NCBI RefSeq assembly: GCF_963675165.1
Contig: NC_087377.1
Span: forward strand, 10,898,632 to 10,962,631
Reading direction: 5' to 3'
DNA: 64,000 nucleotides
Source: Halichondria panicea
Taxonomy: Eukaryota; Porifera; Demospongiae; Suberitida; Halichondriidae
The notes beneath the pieces were generated by a model that saw only the letters and a program-made list of their open reading frames with translations, did no database searches and had not been told where the DNA came from. Below are positions 33,974 through 46,804 of the stretch, one piece after another (position 1 is the first letter of the stretch; every line of letters begins with the position of its first letter). The translations under genes were made by a program, and so were the position numbers.

Positions 33974-35032
33974 CTGTGAAATAATAAATAGCAACGACAT
34001 GGTAAATTGCAACGCATTGTCAAAAGTAAACGTTATAAACGTACTATGTAAACGGAACTTGATATATTGGGCGCTACTGTACATATACTGAGTAAGATAA
34101 TTTGAAATCAGTGTCCCTCAGAACTAAAAGCCTGTCATTCACCAGCTTCAGATTTAATCCGAATACTTAGGAGTTCCCGTCTTTTTCTTACACCACTTTC
34201 GAATTAGACAATACGAACATACTAAAGATATACTACGGAAGCAGTACGGGAATTTTTTTATTTACAGCTAGTGTATGCTGAACAACTCACTATTAGTGTG
34301 TCAGAGTAGTGCACCTCCGAGATGGTGTGGTGTAAGTCAGTCATGGCTTGTCTTATAGCACTGCGTCCAAAACTAGAGATGTGGTCAACACTGGCAGCCA
34401 CTGACGATTGACGATAGCACCTGACTAGCTAGCAGCTGCATGGTGAGGGTGGGAACACGAGAGGAGACCAGGTAGCTCCGTCTTGTACGTAGATCTGCAT
34501 GTGAGTGCGAGTTTATGTGGAGTGTGATTGTGTGTGTTTGGAAGGGAGGTAGTATAAAGTACAAAGCTAACTGGATTGGCGAGGCCGCTGAAGCGTACTA
34601 CAAAAGAATGTTAAAGGTTGCTAGTCTAGAAGTTTTGATCTTTTAATTTCTGATATGTGGGTAGCTAGCTCAAGGAGAGGCGAGACAACTCCCACGTGGA
34701 GTCCAGGTAATAATAATTATTATCACAAAGCACGCAGTTAAACAGGGAAGTTAACTTATTTTTTGGGTTATAGTAGGCACTTCAATAATTTCAGCTGCAG
34801 TATAGTAGTATTAAGCAAACAATAACCCACATGATTGTGATCGTGATGACGGTATTGTCCTTTGACTTCTCTATTCTGAGGATGCTTTCAGATTATTGCA
34901 GCTCTTTACTGTTTACAGTTTTACCTTGTGTTTGGTACTTGCATGAGAGGATCATGTGATTCCTCTATCTGGATTTCATCTTACATTTATATGTATGTAG
35001 ACTTAGTGTTTGTGGTTTAATTGTACAAGTAC

Positions 35033-35575
35033 ATCCGACTAGAAAAACATTTGCAATGTGAAAAATTGCTAGGATTGGCCAGGGGAACCACAAAAAAGCG
35101 TGGAAACAAGAAATCCGACGAGAGCATAACTCCAATCCGTTACAACGTCAATCACATGTACTGGTAGTTTTCCATGTTTTCCCGGCCAATATAATATAAA
35201 TACGCAATTTTTACTGGTGGGTGATGACCAATCCTTTTATTATACATCCATTTTGGAATGTGCGGGCATATAATCATGATGATTTGTGATGAATTGATGT
35301 TCTAATACATGCAGTGTTGAGCACAGGTACACACAGTCCATCCATGCGTAGTAACATGCACGGACCGTACTGGTGACCTGCATGGAATGATGTGGTGGAT
35401 GGAAGCTGGTAGATGGATCTGGAACACAGTCTATATACTATGTATTGTACATGTTCATGACGTTGTAACGGATTGGAGTTATGCTCTCGTAGGATTTCTT
35501 GTTTCCACGCTTTTTTGTGGTTCCCCTGGCCAATCCTAGCAATTTTTCACATTGCAAATGTTTTTCTAGTCGGAT
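35033..35575. mobile_element. Long-TIR mini-element (ATCCGACTAG ends)
   Basis: Inverted arms of about 125 bases run from ATCCGACTAGAAAAACATTT to its complement ending TTTTTCTAGTCGGAT, with GGCCAGGGGAACCACAAAA in the arms. The centre is unique and non-coding. The element at 63474-64000 is almost identical. Confidence 0.9.
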
Positions 35576-37069
35576 TCCCTTTCTTTTTCAGTACAAGTGG
35601 AACGTCAAGAGGCAGTACAGAAGTTCAAGAAGAGAAGACAGGACTAATCAGATATCTTCTCGAATATCTCTGGACTAATTATAATCATAGTAATGAGTAA
35701 TATTGCTTGATATGTTGAATTTGTGAGTCAGTATTAAATGACAGCCATTTTAAGAGCATGATATATAGCCAGTGCATATAGCATGCTTGTCAGAGAAAGG
35801 GAGCTGGAGCTGAACAGTGTGAAGAAAAGCAACACCTCAGGCTCTGGAAAAGCCTGCACTCATCACCCAGTGATTTTAGGCGCACGGTTTCTTAACCACG
35901 CCTATCTATTATTAATTTTGCAATTGTTGCTGAGTCATTAAAGATGGCGGAATTTTCTAGGTAAGAGAAATAGAGACTGAGAGGTCATCTGCCTCGTGGA
36001 AGCAATCGCAAATCTGAAGAAGCGCTTTGTAATCCAGGTTGTAGTCGTTTGGAAACCCTGTGCAGAATGTCCTGGAGAGGGCTGTACTTGGAGTAAATGC
36101 TGGGCAAGAAACTTACTTACTTACTCACTCACTTACTTAGTCAGACAACAAGAGGTGAAACATAGAAATAGTGCAATTTTTAAAATGACAATATTCATAC
36201 ATTTAAAACGTTCATGGTTATGAAATGAGAGATACAAAGAGAGAAAAGGCTAAATAAACTATCTGTCTATTCAGTTTCTTTATGTGGCCTTTCCCTGCAG
36301 AGATAGAACAGTTTGAACACAAGTCAAAATAAGTAAAATATTGCTAAACACGGGCAAACCCACTGCCAATCCTATGTAAAACCTACTGGTTTTACTAATA
36401 CTTGTAGCATTGCAGAAGCAGATTGCAGAAACTGCTTCTGAATGTAGATTATGTCGCCTTAAGGCAATCAAAATTCTGCACAAATAATAATGCAGGGGGA
36501 AATTAAAAACTGTATCTGGGTAAGGTTATCACAATTCACTGAGAAATTGTTTTAGGCTGTTGCCTGCTTCCAAAGATGATAGATTCCAGCTCATCTAACA
36601 AGGCATCTAACAGCCTTTCTTGAACTGCTCTAACTCCAAAGTTGCATCTAACGATGAGATAGCTTCTCCCTTATCGACACGTTAGGGGATGGAGCGTGCA
36701 GGTTCAGGGCAATGTCGGTGATCATTACCGGCTATCAAAGTCAACACCACGCTGTCAGACAAGCCATTGTAAAGCATATAAATTATGTGTGATTTCCAAC
36801 ATTAATTTGTCAATAATAAACACTGGTTGATGGATGTAGGTTACAATTAATGACATATGGAGTCCTACGTGAAGGACAAGCAAATGGACACAGCATATGC
36901 CTGGGGAACTAACTAGGAGCTCTTTGCATTGGCCCATATCTGCTCGGACGAAGGGTGTTTGTCTGCTCAACAATAGCACGCAATGCATGGCTGTGTCACT
37001 GTCCCAGCAAAATTGACCCCAACATCGCCCCTCCCCGGGACAAAAAGGGTCTGTATATACGTATCACAC
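35576..37069. other. Inserted and unique DNA, no supported gene
   Basis: Up to 36395 this is the rest of the insert in block D. A short plus-strand frame (EVQEEKTGLIRYLLEYLW) near 35615-35690 is open but unsupported. An ACTT/ACTC run lies at about 36113-36140. After block D (36600) nothing recognisable precedes the hAT-like element. Confidence 0.4.
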
Positions 37070-37211
37070 CAGGAGTGTAGCCAGGATTTTTTTGGAAGAT
37101 GGGGCAAACTTATCAGCCGCGCAGCGCCGAAATTTTGATCGGAAGCCACGCCTCTTAATTATGACGTCATAATTATTTAGTTGGGTGTGGCCTGATGCAT
37201 AGAAGAAGCTA

Positions 37212-40200
37212 CACAGCCAAAAATCCACGGGGCGTGTCAGGTCCGTTACATGTCCGTTACAGGACGTTGTGAACTTCCTGATACGGGACCGTTGGGTATA
37301 GACACTACTAAACAGGCCGGCCGTTCTAACAGGTGCTTCACATGCCGTTCTATCAGGTGCTTTACAGGCCGTTCTACAGGTGCTTTACAGGCTGTTGTGT
37401 TACCTATCATGCTATCATGATCATATTCAGCTACTGAATTGAGAAAACAATTGGCACACTTAAAATCTTTGAAGTGGTAATGACAATAGATATAAAAACT
37501 AAATAGGAAAAACTAAATAGAACTCATGCAGTATTGTTAATGCATAATGGTAATCGTGTTGTACTGAGAAGTACTTGTCAGTGTTTATCTCTTCCTTTTC
37601 TTTTGTGACTAAAGCTGTGGTAGTGATGGTGCAATTCTTGTTGCAGTCATGTACAATTGACACGGTCTTGATTAGGGTGAATCTTTATTAAGTGATTGGT
37701 TGTCTCCACTAGCTCACAATTTTGCTCGCTCATTCGTCCCACTTCCTTGTAGGGCAGCACCACCGCTACCTGCGTGTCGTCAGAAAACTTCAAAAGGGTT
37801 GTTAGTAGTCCATATGCAATCTGCAATGAGGAGACTGATGACAATGCAATAGTTAGTTGTGTTTTACCTTGTTATCATTTTCTCTTCTGTATAGGCCACG
37901 CTTTCTCCCAAGCTTCCCAACTTTCCGTCTATAGGTAAACTGATTTGTATATCAGCATCGGGATGTCTCTGTTTACACCTATGAAGAAGACATAGCCAGC
38001 CATTCTTAGTTCTCCTAGTGTTGTTTCCCCTTTCGGTAAACTGAACGTCACTTCTTTCAATGGTACTGCCTTAGACTGTTCCTGTAATGAAAATAATGTG
38101 CATTGAGCAATAGTACTGTATATACACTGTACCTTCCTCAGAGTTCCATGCTGGTAGATCTCCTTGGAAGAGTTGAGTGTGTGAGGGTGAATATTGAAGG
38201 CATACTGCCGCACTTCTTGAGAGGTGAGTAGCTAGATGGACTATAGATCATCTCCAATTCTAAGTGTGTGGGGAAAATAATCCATTTGATTAATTGATTT
38301 TATACTTAGGCCACATAACCCAGGCATATTCTATTAAAAATCGAAGATGGGAGGAGGCTTTTTTTCTTGGTAGGGCAAAAACTTCCGGCCACAACTTGGC
38401 CACTCCTCCTTACATGTCAGGAAAAGTACATACAAAAGTAGAAAAAAGAAAGGCACCATGTGAAGAGATGGTAATTAAACATGGCCATATTAAAGCAAAT
38501 AAAAGGATCCACGCATGTGGCCCATGAGGGGTCAAAAAATTTAGGCGGGAGGGCCTGAGAAACAAGTCATTAACTTTGTGTGGCCTTATGCCCAATAAAA
38601 CTAAAAGGTCCAGCTGTAGTGTATAAAGAGTACAAGTACATAATTATTATACTTTAAATGAATGCGTTATCTAGTCTGTTATACAATGTACCTTACTCTT
38701 ACTGTAGCATCTTCTGGTGCTACACCCTTGTTCACTAGGAAGTAGAGTTGCTCCATTACTGCAAATCTCTTGGCAATGTTACGACTCGATGACTGCCGAT
38801 TGGTGTGCAGGTTGTTGAGCTTCAATGGGGTTTTCTCTTGCATACTTTCTCTGTGCAAAAAGATTATAATTATGATGTTTCTTAAAACCCCTAAAGTCAA
38901 TTAATGTATACTCACTAGCAGGGCTAAATTATGGGTGTATGCTGTCTCGATCTCTCGGTCCATGGGAGCCTTCAAAGTTCTCACAGTCTCTTTGGCTAGG
39001 TTGCTAGGGGAAATCCTTTGTAAGGTTGGCAACCTAGCACCTATATAAAACCATGCTTTTGTGACAGCGTAATATTTTTTGTAACAGAACATATACCTTG
39101 CGCCTTTCATCGATACGCATGTCGCTCAACCTTTTTTGCACCATTTTAGAGTTATTGACAGTACCTCCGTGTCTGTCCTATCATCCATGTCCATACATAC
39201 TCTCATTTGTGCCTAGGTTTGTATAAATAACAATTCTGATTAATAACCTTGATGGCTTCGTCTCCTATTTCTCTACTTTCAGACATTAGGAATAGTTTAG
39301 CCAAATTCGAACTCAGAGAAACCTGCAATTATTGGATTATAATGTCAAGTTTTGAGAATGCTATCATGTACTTACACTCCACGACGTGCTTTCCACGGCA
39401 AAAACGTGAGAGTTTTTCTCAATCATCGTTTTTTAATGTGTCAATGGCCTTCTTGCTGTTTTGTTGTTCTTCTTGAACTTGTCTTAGTTTAGCTTTAATT
39501 TCCTTCAATTCCTTCAGCACTTCCTATGTGTTAGTAAAACTTAAAAATACATCAAATCACTGTCAGAATAGGATTGTGTGAGTGCTTGGTTGGGTGATTT
39601 GTGGAGGGTGCATTGCCTAGATGGTATAACCCCGCCATTAATCAGTTTTGTAGGAGCCAGTATACCCTCTGTATTTAACAAACATGTTGTCGATTGTATT
39701 GTGCACATATAGTTTATACCTTCTTTCTGTCTTGAATGACTTTGCAAGCAATGTCAAAACTTATGCTTGTGCTTAATTCACACAGAGCTCTCTCAACTGT
39801 GGTGGCTTCGATTTTGGCAGGTTCCAAACCCACAAAGTAAATTAGTACCAACGTTTTCCTACATTACGAATGTATTGTGTGCATTTGAGAAGGATACTTT
39901 TGTCACAATAAGCAATAATACTTACTTTCGTTCTTTTGTTTTGACTGTAGGTACGTCTGACGTCTTGAATGGAGCAGCAAATACCTGGCAAATGAATATT
40001 AACTACTGTGTATTCTATCTATAATTTTTACTTTAGATGTACTTGGAATGTTTGTATCCATATTCATTTGATTCATTAATGGTGTGGGTATGACAGCTGG
40101 AACTTGCCTCACCAAAAGTATGCACATGCTCAGTAATTATTATTATTAACGTGCCGTGTACAGGACGTGGTGGGTGCTACACCCTGATACAGGCCCGTAT

Positions 40201-40312
40201 TTACAGGCTGTAAACAGGATGTAGCCCCACGTCCTGATACAGGTCTGTTCACGGGCCTGTAACGGCCCGTTTTAACCTACGGCCTGAAATGGACTAGTGG
40301 ATTTTGGCTGTG
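37212..40312. mobile_element. CACTA/EnSpm-like 3.1 kb element with gene cargo
   Basis: The ends CACAGCCAAAAATCCAC and GTGGATTTTGGCTGTG are inverted. TA lies on both sides, and the related unoccupied site at 62644-62645 has one TA. Subterminal zones are packed with short repeats (CAGGTGCTTTACAGGC, GTCCGTTACA on the left; CCTGATACAGG, CGGGCCTGTAA on the right). CACNG ends, subterminal repeats and a 2-3 base duplication are traits of the CACTA/EnSpm group, so this is the nearest family, not a proven one. The interior carries spliced minus-strand coding exons instead of a recognisable transposase. Confidence 0.75.
37647..40076 (-). pseudogene. Multi-exon coding region inside the CACTA-like element
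   Basis: Candidate exons in reading order are 40076-40032 (MNQMNMDTNIPSTSK), 39984-39926, 39805-39720 (VERALCELSTSISFDIACK), 39523-39376 (coiled-coil EVLKELKEIKAKLRQVQEEQ), 39322-39248 (SSNLAKLFLMSESREIGDE), 39212-39097, 39040-38916 (ISPSNLAKETVRTLK), 38850-38697 (NIAKRFAVMEQLYFLVNKG), 38215-38133 (VRQYAFNIHPHTLNSSKEIY), 38081-37868 with uncertain inner splicing (VTFSLPKGETTLGELRMAG), and 37820-37647 to a stop. Introns are short with good GT/AG borders. A TGA at 39419-39421 interrupts the coiled coil and several neighbouring exon phases do not fit, so it is probably decayed, or I misplaced splice sites. I do not recognise the protein. A captured host gene is one reading. Confidence 0.5.
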
Positions 40313-40703
40313 TAGTTTAGCAAAGAACAAGAACTGTCTATAGATTTAGACCAGAATTGCTCACAGTATAGGGACTAAATCGTTTTGCTTGCCTACTAGC
40401 TAGCTAACTGCAGCAAGATTCGGAAGAAAGGGAGTGCTCAGCAAGATAATCAGCTACACTAACCTGAGCTGAGTATAGTAAAGATCCAGAAAAAGGGGGG
40501 CATTTGCCCCCTTTCCTCCCCCTGGCTACGCCACTGCACACTGGTAACCATTACCAAGTAGTACAATCAGTGACATGTATGTGTAGAACTGTCCCGTTCA
40601 CTGTTTAACACGTACGTATACGTACTCTCTGTGCGTCGGTTGCCCGTGGTTGTTACGTACAGGAGACTAAAAAATCAAAAATGGTTTACTGGCCCATGCA
40701 CTA

Positions 40704-40874
40704 CCGTATAGCGGGTAATTTTCGTGGGGCAAAATATTCGTGGTTGGAGGTCTGACCACGAATATTTTACCCACGAATGAAGCGACCTTGTCTACCTTTC
40801 TGCAGTGCAAGCGGCTACCACGAATATTGCTGAACCACGAATATTTTGTCCCCCGAAAATTACCCGCTATACGG
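40704..40874. mobile_element. TA-flanked CCGTATAGCGGG mini-element
   Basis: Near-perfect inverted ends (CCGTATAGCGGGTAATTTTC / GAAAATTACCCGCTATACGG) lie between two TAs. The internal palindrome CGTGGTTGGAGGTCTGACCACG is kept. It is the best preserved member of the family in the window. DNA from 40875 to 41400 shows no gene. Confidence 0.9.
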
Positions 40875-41391
40875 TATTGCATGCCGAGCCTATAAGAGTA
40901 TCTATTTGTGTCACTGAAAAGCGCGGTAAAAAAAGACTTTAAAGCTAACAAACACACAAACAAATAATCATGGGCAGCCACCTTTTTCATTTCGTTATTA
41001 CTTTTACTTAAACATTTTCTGTTGACTCCTCAATTCGGTAAGTGACAACGCAATTGACTGTGTGTGTTTATCCTCTGCAGGTAATGATGCATGTGAGCGG
41101 GGTGTAGAGCTCTAGGGCGATCATTTCGTTTAATTATCTAAGTAACTTTTAATGGTGGCAGATGTCGCAGCTATAGCTACTGTAGTACATTCAATCGATC
41201 GATCGCAACATTATGTTGTGGCCAATAATTATAATACATTATATAAGACAATAAACATTATAAGACAATATAAACAACAATAAAATAATAAGAATTGTAA
41301 ATGTTCACTTGACCGTGATATAATTATCTGTAAGGAAAGTAATAATTAATAATGCACATGCATGAAACAGATATTCACAAGAGCTAGACAG

Positions 41392-42132
41392 CTAGCTAAC
41401 ATTTACAGTCTTTTCGGGCCAGGGTACCGGTGGCAGCATTTGGGGTGGCCATGGCCCCCTTCCATGTCCTCCGCGGCCAGCTCCACGACGACGTCCACTG
41501 GCACCACCTCCACGCCCACGTCCCCTGGCCCTGCCTGCGCCTCTTCCTGCGGCCCGAGCCCTGGCGGTGAGCTGGAGGTCGTGGCAGTGGTGCAGGAGCT
41601 GCAGGAGGAGGCAGTATAGTCCTGCGGCTGGTGGTGGCAGAGGAGCTTGAGGTCGAGGCAGTGGTGCAGGAGCTGGAGCCAGTCCTGCGGCTGGTGGTGG
41701 CAGAGGAGCTGGAGGTCGAGGCAGTGCATGGTGCAGAAGCTGGAGCCAGTCCTGCGGCTGGTGGTGGCAGAGGAGCTGGAGGTCGAGGCAGTGGTGCAGA
41801 AGCTGGAGCCAATCCTGCAGCTGGTGGTGGCAGAGGAGCTGGAGGTCCGAGACAGTGGTGCAGAAGCTGGAGCCAGTCCTGCGGCTGGTGGTGGCAGAGG
41901 AGCTGGAGGTCGAGGCAGTGGTGCAGAAGCTGGAGCCAGTCCTGCATGCGGCTGGTGGTGGCAGAGGAGCTGGAGGTCGAGGCAGTGGTGCAGAAGCTGG
42001 AGCCAGTCCTGCGGCTGGTGGTGGCAGAGGAGCTGGAGGTCGAGGCAGTGGTGCAGAAGCTGGAGCCAGTCCTGCGGCTGGTGGTAGTGGGTTCATTCTG
42101 TAACAGAGTTGTACAAAATGGTATGCAAGCAC
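41392..42132 (-). repeat. 63-base coding-type minisatellite and Pro-rich / RGG exon
   Basis: About seven copies of a 63-base unit (41627-42085) contain no stop in any of six frames. On the minus strand, after an acceptor CTCTGTTACAG, it reads as 21-residue units (LPRPPAPLPPPAAGLAPASA). A Gly/Arg-rich end (GRARGRGRGGGASGRRRGAG) and WPPQMLPPVPWPEKTVNVS with a stop near 41392 follow. The plus strand reads Gly-rich (GGGRGAGGRGSGAEAGASP). Units with 1- and 4-base indels break any single frame. It is probably part of a proline-rich gene related to 32829-33088; orientation and coding status are uncertain. Confidence 0.45.
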
Positions 42133-43212
42133 AGAGAAAAGAAGTCACCTCTTTCAATTCTCTTTCAACTGTAATAAGCAATAATGAAGAATACTGCATG
42201 GGAACAGCTACATTGCTATGACAACTTCCCACGTTGCACATGCACATGTTTACAGGTACGTGCATGTCCAACAACCACTTATATATTATCTTTAACAAAA
42301 GATTACAGGACGATGACAAATTAATCAACGTCACATTTATCTTATCATTAATTAATGTACTAATGTATTGAAAAAGAAAGGGAATCAAAACTAAAAAACA
42401 TTTGCATTGTGAACGTTGCTATAGGATTGCCAGGAAAAGAAAAGCGCGAAAAAGCGAAGAAACAAGAAATTCGGTGAGTGCATAACTCCAATCCGTTACA
42501 ACGTCATGAACATGTACAGCTGAGTGGCCTACTATTGATAAGGAATATTAGAATCAAAATACAGGTTGGTTAAAATGCACAGTCATTGCAATACAATAGG
42601 AAATAAGGATTCACACATAAACGTGACAGTTCTACATAAGAATACACCTTTGGACAGTGAAACAATGGTTTAAAAATAATTCACTTTCTATACACTATTT
42701 GTGTTCCTTTCACTGATAAAAAATAACACAGTATACACAGTTGTTGTAGAAGTAGTTATCTTCTTGAAAGTGGGTCTGGTCAATAGGGTGATTTCCCTAT
42801 CTGAATTTCATCTTACATTTACATGCATAGTGTTTGTGGTTTGTATATAATTATGTAACAGGAGAAGGTTACAGAAATTACTTGTATCTATGGTAATTTT
42901 TGTACCTATATAATTATGGTTGTAACAATGTGAATTTGCCAAGTTATAGTCAAAACATTCAAACAATGTTGCTGTACGTAGCAATTGCAGCTTGACGACT
43001 GGAGTGCTCCACCTGGCTGCCGGTGCCTGCGTAATGTTGAGGCGAAACCTGTCGATCGAAGACGGTCTATGGCTTAGATAACAACAAGGGACCCTGAGAT
43101 GTGATCAAGAAACTACAGCAGGTGAATGCTATAGCTATACAAACGAAGGCCTATATATTTTACAAACTAAAGATAAACATTAGTTTTGCTTGACTGAATG
43201 TGTTGCACTATA

Positions 43213-43665
43213 CCGTATTCACCCGAATTACCGGGACACAAAAAAATAATTACGGCTTGCAGTGTCCCTTGGAATAGAGCAAGAAAAATTACGTTAAAGT
43301 CAAAGTGTCCCTTTAGGGTGTCCCGTAGTAATTAAAACCCCATTTAAGGTAAGTACACGGCCTCGATTCCAGGCCGAGGCTAGCTCTGCAGCTAAAATGT
43401 CTTTCGTGCAGTTTAGAAGCTGTGTACGCAGGTTCCATGTCTACAAAGGTGTCTTCAACCGTTAGTGACATATTACGGTGCCAGAGAGTAGAATCCAGAG
43501 AGTTTTGAGTCTCTATCGAGCTAACATGCTCTTTTTCGTTCTAATTAGATCGGGACGTCTAAAAATATTTACATTTCCTGTTGTTCCTTAATATACAATG
43601 AAAAAATTACGTAAGTCCGAAGTGTCCCCTAGAATAGAGTGTCCCGGTAATTCGGGTGAATACGG
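43213..43665. mobile_element. TA-flanked CCGTATTC mini-element, copy B
   Basis: Counterpart of 1037-1494. Here the inverted ends are better matched (CCGTATTCACCCGAATTACC / GGTAATTCGGGTGAATACGG) and flanked by TA. Confidence 0.8.
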
Positions 43666-43689
43666 TAGAAAACAGTCTTTCTTTTGGAG

Positions 43690-43823
43690 TCTCAGTTGCT
43701 CTTGCTATTATTCTGACATTCCTGTTGACTCTGGCTCTGGGAATTTCCATTGGTGTTCTCATTGTACTGGCAGTAAACAAGTGCAGGAGGTCCGAGAATA
43801 CAACGCTAGTAAAGCCCAACTGA
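43690..43823 (+). CDS. Orphan transmembrane exon, copy B
   Basis: Same length and frame as 1519-1652: one hydrophobic helix, the NKCRR anchor and a ten-residue tail before TGA. No ectodomain exon could be found between 42170 and 43690 or in the unique DNA to the left, so this copy may have been cut off from its gene by the duplication. Confidence 0.45.
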
Positions 43824-46153
43824 CCATTTATTTTATATAAACAAAAATGTATTAGCTACATATTATAGATCTAAATAATTATGTAGCCTATCCAGAATAT
43901 TTGCACTGTTAGTTAATTAGTTAGGATATCATGTTTACTACACTTTTGTCTTTGGATCACTTTATATTGTGTATATACCGACTTAAAATGAAAGCACCGC
44001 GGGTGATGATGCCTCGATGGAGGTACCAAAGCTATACACATAATTATTATAATTATCATGATGAATATTTTTGCATACAAACTCAAGGAGTGGGTAATAA
44101 TCGACCATGATTGTTATTAAAAACAATTGATGCCAAAACAAGTCTAAAATTAATGGCTGCATGTGTGATGATGTAGAGCATTTTTGGGGGGGAATGTTCA
44201 CCCCTGCACCCCCCCACTAGATAAAACCCTGAGGGAGATGTGTCCATTAGTATACCACACCCACTTCACACACGGTATTAGGGTGGAAGTTACAAGAACT
44301 AACCTTCTCTTTCTGTGATTTCTTATTCTTATATGAACACCGGCACACACACTTGAGAGTCCTGAGGAGAGAGAGAAGGAGGTTACAGCTGCACTCACCA
44401 ATATCCACAACACACTATAAGAAACTTGCTCTCAAAAACAAACTTTCGATTTGGAACAAAATGTGTACACTATACATGCATGACATAAAAATATGATAAC
44501 TATAGTTTATAAGTAAAATTACAAGTAAAATTGATTACATTGCTTGTGTCGAAGAGGACTTGAGGGTGTGGGTGAGTGTATGACGAAGAGAAGGGTGTGG
44601 TCTTGTAGTACACATGTCCATATGATCTCCGAAAGACAGGCCACCATCACATTGACTTAGGGTGAACCCTGCAAGTGATAGGGGAGAGGGAAGGAAGGTA
44701 ATACTATACGAGTGTTGCCATGACTACATTAAAAGAACGTACCACTCTAACATTCTGAGCTGTTACAACTAGATTATAACTCATGCACTGTAAGTGAGTC
44801 AGCGTGTTGTGGACGGTGGAGGCCACACCCACAAGATAATAACCCACTGAGTCCTTGATCCTGTGGAATACTAGTCACTGTCTGCGATTGGAACGCCTAG
44901 ACTGGAACTTAAACCGCCGCTATTATAATACCTCTTTTAGTACTACAGTGGAACCTCTGTTAAAGGCCAGCTGCTATATAACGGCCAGGGTTAGAATGCT
45001 GGCTATTAACTGTAGCTGCAAGAGTGAGAAAAGAGTTCTACAAAATTAACAGCCTTTAATTATGGACTTTAAAACTTTTAGCCAAGATTCCCCATACAGT
45101 TATAAATGTTCAGGTGCCCTCGCGGTGTTATCATAAGCATTCTAATTAATAACAATGTCCGATGGTGTGTTGATAATTAATTTTCTTTTTTGCTAATAAT
45201 TAAACCATATATACCCTATGTATTTTTGTGTAACTCACCAACAGAGCGGAGAAACCAGAGCATATGAGTGCCATCCTCACTCGTTTCCTGGGAGTCGATC
45301 CCTTGGTGCCTCAACTCAGTCATCACCTGCTCACTTCTGTTCATCAAGGCCATTAGTTTCCCAGACAATTAACACCATGTCCGAGTCTCACTTGGCTAGC
45401 TCAAAGCAGCTACATGCATGTACATCTCATCGCTAGCAGGTACTTCAGCTGTGTAGTGTTTTGCATGAGCTGCCTTTTCCTTCATTTTTGTGGCCATGTT
45501 GAAGAAAGTTCTTCACCGTTTTCTTCTCCCGCTTCTCCTAAGACTGCGTCCTCCTGCTCCGATGTTAATGGTTTGTCATCTGCATCACTTTATACAACAC
45601 CTGAAGCAAAGTTTGTTGTACGTGTCACTTATTCAACTCAGCTAATGAACAGATGGATATATACTGAATGAAATCAGTGTCCCTCAGAACTAAAAACATG
45701 TCATCCAGCTTCAGACTGGGGCGGCATATAAAGATCATCACTACTCTTACTCAAAGATCACCCTATATAATTATGCGTAAGACTTGGGTGTGTCGAAACT
45801 TATGATGCACATAGTTACATTTAGGGTAATTCTTAATGCTGACCACACCCACCTGGTCAGTAATGGCAACAGTGGCATCTTGTCTCGTATATTTCCAAAT
45901 GGTAGCTCAAAGTAGAATGATGCATGGGCTCACAATATCCACTTTGGTATTGTACAAACGTGTCCGACACTATAGCAGTAGCTCACCACCGTGACCAGGC
46001 ATCTGAGATAATATGACGTCATAATTTTGACATCATAGTATTTGTACTAATTACATGTGCATAATTTGTACGTATATATAAACTTTAGTGACTGAGTGTG
46101 CAATATTTAATTTGCATATCTCTTATCAGAACGGTTTAAAATCTACGTATATA

Positions 46154-46337
46154 CCGTATAGGCGGTAATTTCAGGGGACAAAATATTCGTGGTTCAGCAA
46201 TATAGAGATATTTCGTAGATAATATGGTTGCTGATTGCACTGCAGGTAAAGCTAGTCAAAATCGTTTCATTCTTGGTCAGAGCTTCAACCACAAAAACCA
46301 TGAATATTTTGTCCCCCGAAAATTACCGGCTATACGG
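46154..46337. mobile_element. TA-type CCGTATA mini-element, copy B (uninterrupted)
   Basis: Matches 3997-4415 but without the 234-base insert. It shows the empty target GATAATATGG that dates the insertion in copy A after the duplication, or polymorphic between alleles. Confidence 0.8.
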
Positions 46338-46387
46338 TCGGTATATATATATTTTGTGCAGAAACCTCCGCAATGTCCTTGCTATAC

Positions 46388-46804
46388 TGTCCTCTGGGTA
46401 GAGCCTCTTGACAAGCCCAAAGCAACAGTCTGGTGAAAACTTTGTGCGCCCAACTACGACAAACGAGGGAGTGATGTCAGTGTGGCGGTTGGTAGCAGGT
46501 ATTGTACCCATGAACAGTTGTTGGCATGAATATACACACTGTCTTCTCACCTGTAAACAGCATAATTATCTTTACCAGTTTGACTTATATGTGTATAAGA
46601 AATCTGAGGATCTCACCTAGGCCATGGTTATCAAAGCAGTACCGGTAGTGTAGCTGGCTAACCACGATGTTCACCTCCTTGCCACAGTTTCCTGCCTCGT
46701 CACAGAGGAAGTTCACTTGGCGGGGGATTGCCTTAAATAAAAAGCATTTCCTTGGTACCAAAAGGTTGAAGGGACCAGGTTGGGGGGTTGCTGGGATAGT
46801 GTAC
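46388..46804 (-). pseudogene. Decayed transposase-like gene, copy B
   Basis: Same two exons (46804-46617 and 46550-46388) and the same defects as copy A: a frame slip in the C-run after VHYPSNP and loss of the GQNKN block. The damage predates the A/B duplication. Downstream the block RLYPEDSIAR is followed by the mini-element at 46154. Confidence 0.6.

Larger units (their letters stand above)
33238..36600. repeat. Partial older copy D of the A/B block
   Basis: 33249-35031 follows 3997-6738 of copy A, and 36396-36600 follows 6741-6910. The two parts are separated by about 1.36 kb of inserted DNA (35032-36395). Divergence is clearly higher than between A and B, so D predates that duplication. 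Confidence 0.85.
37070..40536. mobile_element. hAT-like element split by a 3.1 kb transposon
   Basis: The left part 37070-37211 (CAGGAGTGTAGCCAGG, CAGCCGCGCAGCGCCGAA) and right part 40313-40536 (ends GGCTACGCCACTG) are together equivalent to 62499-62794 plus 63395-63473. Ends resemble CAGKGGCGTAGCCAGG hAT-type mini-elements. The 8-base target duplication expected for hAT is not clear. The gap is filled by 37212-40312. Confidence 0.75.

Noticed and set aside
41362-41619. Plus-strand open frame of 85 codons upstream of the minisatellite
   Set aside because: The opposite strand reads as a continuous Gly/Arg-rich end of the Pro-rich exon; the plus frame has no recognisable feature.
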